Below the pieces are notes generated by a model, which saw only the letters and a program-made list of their open reading frames with translations, was not told the origin of the DNA and searched no databases. This document shows, one piece after another, positions 60,310 to 64,000 of a stretch of 64,000 bases of DNA. This stretch comes from JAGDMJ01 sp963809695 (GTDB taxonomy: Bacteria; Bacteroidota; Ignavibacteria; UBA10030; UBA6906), in contig CAWEKI010000008.1 of assembly GCA_963809695.1 (NCBI GenBank), positions 372,001 through 436,000 of the forward strand, in the 5' to 3' direction. Within the stretch, counting starts at the first letter, position 1. Each line of letters opens with the position of its first letter. Made by a program: the position numbers and the translations under genes.

Positions 60310-61323
60310 ATGCATAAAGTGACATTGATACCGGGCGATGGCATTGGACCAAGCATTGCGAACGTTGCCGTGCGGGTCATCGAAGCAACGGGGGTCAAGA
60401 TCGTATGGGAGAGGGTGGAGGCGGGGCTTCCCGCTATCGACAAATTCAAAGACCCGCTCCCGCAGTATGTGCTCGATTCAATCCGGCAAACCAACGTTGC
60501 TTTGAAAGGCCCGCTCACGACCCCCGTGGGATCCGGCTTCAGGAGCGTGAACGTTGCACTCCGCAAGGAGTTTGACCTCTACGCGAACGTCAGGCCTGCG
60601 CGATCGTTCGAAGGGGTACACAGCCGGTATGAAAAGGTGGACCTCGTCATCGTCAGGGAAAATACCGAGGAGTTTTACGCCGGCATCGAACACTACATCG
60701 ATCCGGCCCGAAGCGCAGCGGAGACGATCGGCATTGTAACGCGCTCGGGCTCGGAACGGATTCTACGGTACGCCTTCCAGTATGCCCGCGCCCACGGCCG
60801 CAAGAAGGTGACCACGGTCCACAAGGCCAACATCCTGAAGTATACGGGAGGGCTCTTTCTTGATGTCTCCCGCGAGGTCGCGAAGGAATATCCGGACATC
60901 CAGAGCGACGACCGGATCATCGACAACATGGCGATGCAGATGGTGATCAATCCGCACCAGTTCGATGTAATTGTCACGACGAATCTGTTTGGAGACATCC
61001 TTTCGGATCTCGCGTCCGGACTGGTCGGAGGGCTCGGCATGGCGCCCGGGTCAAACATAGGATACAATGCGGCGATCTTTGAGGCGGTGCACGGCAGCGC
61101 TCCCGATATCGCCGGCAAAAACATCGCCAATCCCTCGGCCATTGTCCTTGCAGGGGTCATGATGCTTCATCACCTGAAGGAAGATGACGCGGCGGATAAG
61201 ATTGAGAAGGCGGTGCGAGAAGTCATTCGGGAGAGGAAAAAGGTCACACGGGATCTGAATGCTGAAGCGCCGGTGGGAACTGTAGAAATGGGAGATGAGA
61301 TAATCAGGAAGTTAACGGGGTAG
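60310..61323 (+). CDS. NAD-type isocitrate dehydrogenase (IDH3/IPMDH family)
   Basis: The 337-aa enzyme belongs to the isocitrate/isopropylmalate dehydrogenase family: LIPGDGIGPSI, LKGPLTTPVGSGFRSVNVAL with LRKEFDLYANVRP, VRENTEEFYAGIEH, TTVHKANILKYTGGLF and TNLFGDILSDLASGLVGGLG. The Ser in GSGFRSVN and the LYANVRP motif are typical of isocitrate-specific enzymes rather than LeuB. It probably serves the TCA cycle; leu genes are absent nearby. A strong bidirectional terminator follows. Confidence 0.88.
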   Translation: MHKVTLIPGDGIGPSIANVAVRVIEATGVKIVWERVEAGLPAIDKFKDPLPQYVLDSIRQTNVALKGPLTTPVGSGFRSVNVALRKEFDLYANVRPARSFEGVHSRYEKVDLVIVRENTEEFYAGIEHYIDPARSAAETIGIVTRSGSERILRYAFQYARAHGRKKVTTVHKANILKYTGGLFLDVSREVAKEYPDIQSDDRIIDNMAMQMVINPHQFDVIVTTNLFGDILSDLASGLVGGLGMAPGSNIGYNAAIFEAVHGSAPDIAGKNIANPSAIVLAGVMMLHHLKEDDAADKIEKAVREVIRERKKVTRDLNAEAPVGTVEMGDEIIRKLTG

Positions 61324-61365
61324 AGAAGCGAGGGGCACGCATATGGGTTGGCAATCTCATAACCG

Positions 61366-61391
61366 AACCGCCCGGTTTCCCGGGCGGTTTT
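61366..61391. terminator. bidirectional rho-independent terminator
   Basis: AACCGCCCGG (61366-61375) and CCGGGCGGTT (61380-61389) with a TTTC loop, followed by TT on the plus strand and preceded by a short A-run on it. It separates the convergent isocitrate dehydrogenase and M16 genes. Confidence 0.88.
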
Positions 61392-61412
61392 ATTATCATA
61401 TACCTTGTTGAA

Positions 61413-62864
61413 TCACTGGGTAGTCGGGTTGCCATCAACATCGCACATCACCGTTGTTCCCGCGTGGAGCCCCTCGACACCCTGTTTGATGCTCTTCACA
61501 TCGCCGACGATCACGACCGCCATTTTGTTCGTGTCCAGGTAACTCTTCGCCACTCTCCGGATGTCGTCCATACTTACCTTGTCGATATTCTGCAGATAGC
61601 TCTCGTAGTAATTTTCCGGAAGGCCGTACAGGACGATATTCTGCAGCGCCCGGGCGATTTGTCCCGCGGTTTCGAAATTGAGCGCAAAGCCTCCCGTAAG
61701 GCCCTTCTTTGAAAAGGCCAGCTCTTCAGGCGTAATTCCTTCCGCATGCATCCTGTCGAGCTCATAGAGCAGCTGGTGTACAGCAGTGTCGGTCCCGGTG
61801 GAAACAAAGCCACCGCTTGCCACGAATGGGCCGGGCTGCTTGGCAAAGCTGAAGCCCGAGCGGGCCCCGTAGGTAAGACCGCGCCGCTCGCGCAGGTTCA
61901 TGTTGATCCTGCTGGAGAACTGTCCGCCGAGGATCATGTTCATGACCGTCACCGGGAAGAAATCGGGGGTCTTCCGTGCAAGTGCCGGGTACCCGACACG
62001 GATCTCCGACTGCGGAGCCCCGGGCTTGTCGATGAGATACACGCGCCGGACGTCGATCGGTTTTGCGGCTGGAACGACCAGGCCTGGAATGTCCGCCTTC
62101 GTCCAATCGGACAGGCTCTTCTCGAGGCTTTTCACCAGACCGGCAAGCTTTGCGTCACCGACGACGATGAGCGTGGCGTTGTTGGGCCTGTAATATGTGC
62201 CATAGAAGTTGACAAGATCCTGCCGGGTAAAGGATTTAACCGACTGTTCGGTGCCCGAAGGGTCGTTCCCGTACGGATTGTTGGCGCCGTAAATAATGTG
62301 GTTGAACGCCAGCGATGCGATCGTGGCGGCACGGTCTTTCTGTTGCAGGAGCCCTGTCAGACGCTGGCTTCTCAGCCGATCGAACTCCTTCTCAGGGAAC
62401 GTCGGATGAGAGATGACGTCGCCGAACACGCCGAGCGCCTCATCCAGGTGTTTGCTCAGGGTTTCGAGGCTGGCAAATGTCCCGTCCAGCCCCGCCCGCA
62501 CTGCCATGGACGCACCGATGAAGTCCAGCCGATCGGCAATCTGCAGGGCATCCAGTGTTGTGGTGCCGGCATCCATCACCTCTGCCGTCATGGTGGCGAC
62601 GCCCGGCTTTGTTGACGGATCATGGTCCGAGCCCGCCTGGATCACCAGGTTCAGCGACAGCATGGGAAGCTTGTGCTGTTCCACCAGCCAGACCTCCAGG
62701 CCGTTGCTGAGAGTTGCCTTTTGAATCGCGGGAAGCTCGATCTTGGGCAGCGGTTGCCCGGCCGGACGTTTCGTCCGATCTGCCGTGTCTTGCGATGATG
62801 CGCCAGTGGTTGCCATGGAAATTCCCAGCAATGCGATGAGTGAACCGAGTGTGAGGGAGTTCAT
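61413..62864 (-). CDS. M16-family peptidase, non-catalytic partner subunit
   Basis: The 483-aa protein starts with an export signal (TLGSLIALLGISMATTGASS) and has the two M16 halves. At the place of the zinc motif HxxEH it reads GVATMTAEVMDAG, so zinc residues are missing. The C-terminal half keeps the RERRGLTYGARSGFSF Arg/Tyr pair that completes the active site of a partner. This is the split M16B arrangement (one catalytic and one R/Y subunit) acting as a heterodimer. It overlaps the upstream gene by 4 bp. Confidence 0.9.
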   Translation of the reverse strand: MNSLTLGSLIALLGISMATTGASSQDTADRTKRPAGQPLPKIELPAIQKATLSNGLEVWLVEQHKLPMLSLNLVIQAGSDHDPSTKPGVATMTAEVMDAGTTTLDALQIADRLDFIGASMAVRAGLDGTFASLETLSKHLDEALGVFGDVISHPTFPEKEFDRLRSQRLTGLLQQKDRAATIASLAFNHIIYGANNPYGNDPSGTEQSVKSFTRQDLVNFYGTYYRPNNATLIVVGDAKLAGLVKSLEKSLSDWTKADIPGLVVPAAKPIDVRRVYLIDKPGAPQSEIRVGYPALARKTPDFFPVTVMNMILGGQFSSRINMNLRERRGLTYGARSGFSFAKQPGPFVASGGFVSTGTDTAVHQLLYELDRMHAEGITPEELAFSKKGLTGGFALNFETAGQIARALQNIVLYGLPENYYESYLQNIDKVSMDDIRRVAKSYLDTNKMAVVIVGDVKSIKQGVEGLHAGTTVMCDVDGNPTTQ

Positions 62865-64000
62865 TTCGCGTCCTCCATTCCCTTGATCAACGTGCCCTGG
62901 GCCGCCAATTCGGGTTTCCCCTGGGGCACGATGCTCAGGACGACTTTCTTGCCGCCGAAGACTTTCTTTGCAGCGGCCTGCACTTCCTCCGGCGTGATCC
63001 CTTTGAATCGGTCCATCTCACGGTTGAAATTCTGCGCATCACCGGTGAGCGTGTGATACGTTGCCAGAGCACTTGCCAGGCCGAGGACCGTCGCCTGTCG
63101 CCTGACCAGTTGGACCTCCTTGTTGTTCAGCGATGTCTGAATCTCTTTTTCCGTGACTCCTTTGTTCATGACATCGGCGAGCACCCCGTCGACGGCAGAT
63201 TCCATTTCGGTGAGTGACTTGCCGGGTTTGGCCGTCACGTCAATGCTTGCAATCCCCGCGATCTCGGAACCATTCTGCGATGCCGATGCCGACTGAGCGA
63301 TCTGCCGGTCATAGACAAGCGATTTGTACAGGCGGGAATTCTTGCCGGCGCTGAGGATGTCTGTCAACACGTCCAGCACTGCGTCTTCGCGTGTCTCCAT
63401 CGGCGCGCTCGGCCAGTCCATGAAGAGCCGGGGGAGCTGCACCTTGTCTTCAAAAACCATCCTCTTGTCTTCTTTCAGAGTGACCGCCTGGACCTGCGGG
63501 CGGTCAATGGGCTTTCCTTCGGGGATAGGGCCGAAGTATTTCTCAACCCACCCTCTTGTCTGCTTCGGATCGAAATTACCAACGATCACCAGGCACGCGT
63601 TGTTCGGCGCGTAATAGAGCCGGAAGAACTCCTTCACATCGTCCAGGGCAGCGGCCGAGAGGTCCACCATATACCCGATTACGGGCCAGCTGTACGGGTG
63701 TCCCTCGGGGAAGAGAGCCTTGGCAATCTTCTCGTAAGCCGTTCCGTACGGCCGGTTGTCATAGTTCTGTCGCCGCTCGTTCTTCACCACGTCACGCTGG
63801 TTGTCCAGCTTCGATTGTGTGAGCGCAGGAAGCAGGAAGCCCATCCGGTCCGACTCCATGTAGAGCGCCAGCTCCAGATAGTTGCTCGGCACGACTTCGA
63901 AGTAGTTGGTCCGGTCTTCGGTGGTCGAGCCGTTGATGTTCGCACCGATCTCCTGAAGCAGCTTGAAGTGCTCACCATCGGCGATGTGCTCCGACCCTTT
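62861..64000 (-). CDS. M16-family zinc peptidase, catalytic subunit (cut by window edge)
   Basis: The frame enters at the right edge (KGSEHIADGEHFKLLQEIGA, NINGSTTEDRTNYFEVVP) and runs for 379 codons to the stop. The part just before, with HxxEH, lies outside the window; the second glutamate region is present (RDVVKNERRQNYDNRPYG). It is the partner of the R/Y subunit at 61413-62864. The pair degrades peptides in the periplasm. Codon 63892 GTG is internal, not the start. Confidence 0.92.
   Translation of the reverse strand, partial: KGSEHIADGEHFKLLQEIGANINGSTTEDRTNYFEVVPSNYLELALYMESDRMGFLLPALTQSKLDNQRDVVKNERRQNYDNRPYGTAYEKIAKALFPEGHPYSWPVIGYMVDLSAAALDDVKEFFRLYYAPNNACLVIVGNFDPKQTRGWVEKYFGPIPEGKPIDRPQVQAVTLKEDKRMVFEDKVQLPRLFMDWPSAPMETREDAVLDVLTDILSAGKNSRLYKSLVYDRQIAQSASASQNGSEIAGIASIDVTAKPGKSLTEMESAVDGVLADVMNKGVTEKEIQTSLNNKEVQLVRRQATVLGLASALATYHTLTGDAQNFNREMDRFKGITPEEVQAAAKKVFGGKKVVLSIVPQGKPELAAQGTLIKGMEDAK

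Overview
The window looks like a chromosomal contig from a high-GC member of the Ignavibacteria/Chlorobi side of the FCB (Bacteroidota-related) group. Five long secreted proteins end in the type IX secretion (T9SS) sorting domain with the NYPNPFNPSTT signature typical of that group. The housekeeping genes (cmk-ispH-rpsA, der, rel, ruvX, mtaB, truA, comM-like) fit this placement. Promoters can be read as TTGnnn-17-TAnnnT. The assignment is inference from protein character; no 16S gene is present.

Layout. 1-6900: tRNA-Pro debris at the left edge, two paralogous secreted beta-propeller proteins, then an intact tRNA-Pro(CGG) whose 5' end carries three identical tandem 347-bp units. Each unit encodes a small GIY-YIG nuclease and ends by rebuilding the first 16 nt of the tRNA. 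The apparent native tRNA promoter now lies about 1.04 kb upstream, beyond the array. 6942-10621: an operon for a T9SS-exported M1 aminopeptidase and a DUF4091 protein. 10782-31980: a housekeeping block with ATP-grasp, YdcF-like and Nudix genes, a YrdC-family gene, a response regulator, der, an FAD disulfide reductase, upp, rel, ruvX, mtgA, an AlbA_2 protein, a TrmH-family methylase, cmk, ispH, rpsA, mtaB, a DUF512 radical-SAM protein, truA and a soluble Ser/Thr kinase with TPRs. 32025-34121: a c-type cytochrome operon with a structured leader. 34402-40560: a comM-like gene followed by an accessory scar zone holding a truncated four-helix-bundle gene between inverted repeats, an internally deleted IS256-like transposase, another beta-propeller gene, an internally deleted MNT-type nucleotidyltransferase with its small partner, and a second, decayed comM fragment.

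40599-46181 (minus): a five-gene envelope operon (two small lipoproteins, a barrel-like membrane protein, a large lipoprotein with an SCPF/FDAEP domain, and a radical-SAM protein) that I cannot match to a described pathway. Its control region carries three TGTCA boxes at exact 11-bp steps. The same three-box arrangement precedes a second envelope operon at 56144-55012. 46480-51488: a carbohydrate/ester operon (TAT-exported Gfo/Idh/MocA oxidoreductase, CocE-type hydrolase, GH20 hexosaminidase lipoprotein). 51682-64000: a 1023-aa propeller protein with two jelly-roll-like domains, the second envelope operon, a TPR lipoprotein, small conserved proteins, an FAD-linked oxidase, an NAD-type isocitrate dehydrogenase, and an M16 peptidase pair cut by the right edge.

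The best candidates for undescribed biology are the tRNA-embedded GIY-YIG element, the five-gene envelope operon with its phased operator, and a set of genes whose promoters sit 5-8 nt before the start codon (leaderless transcripts).
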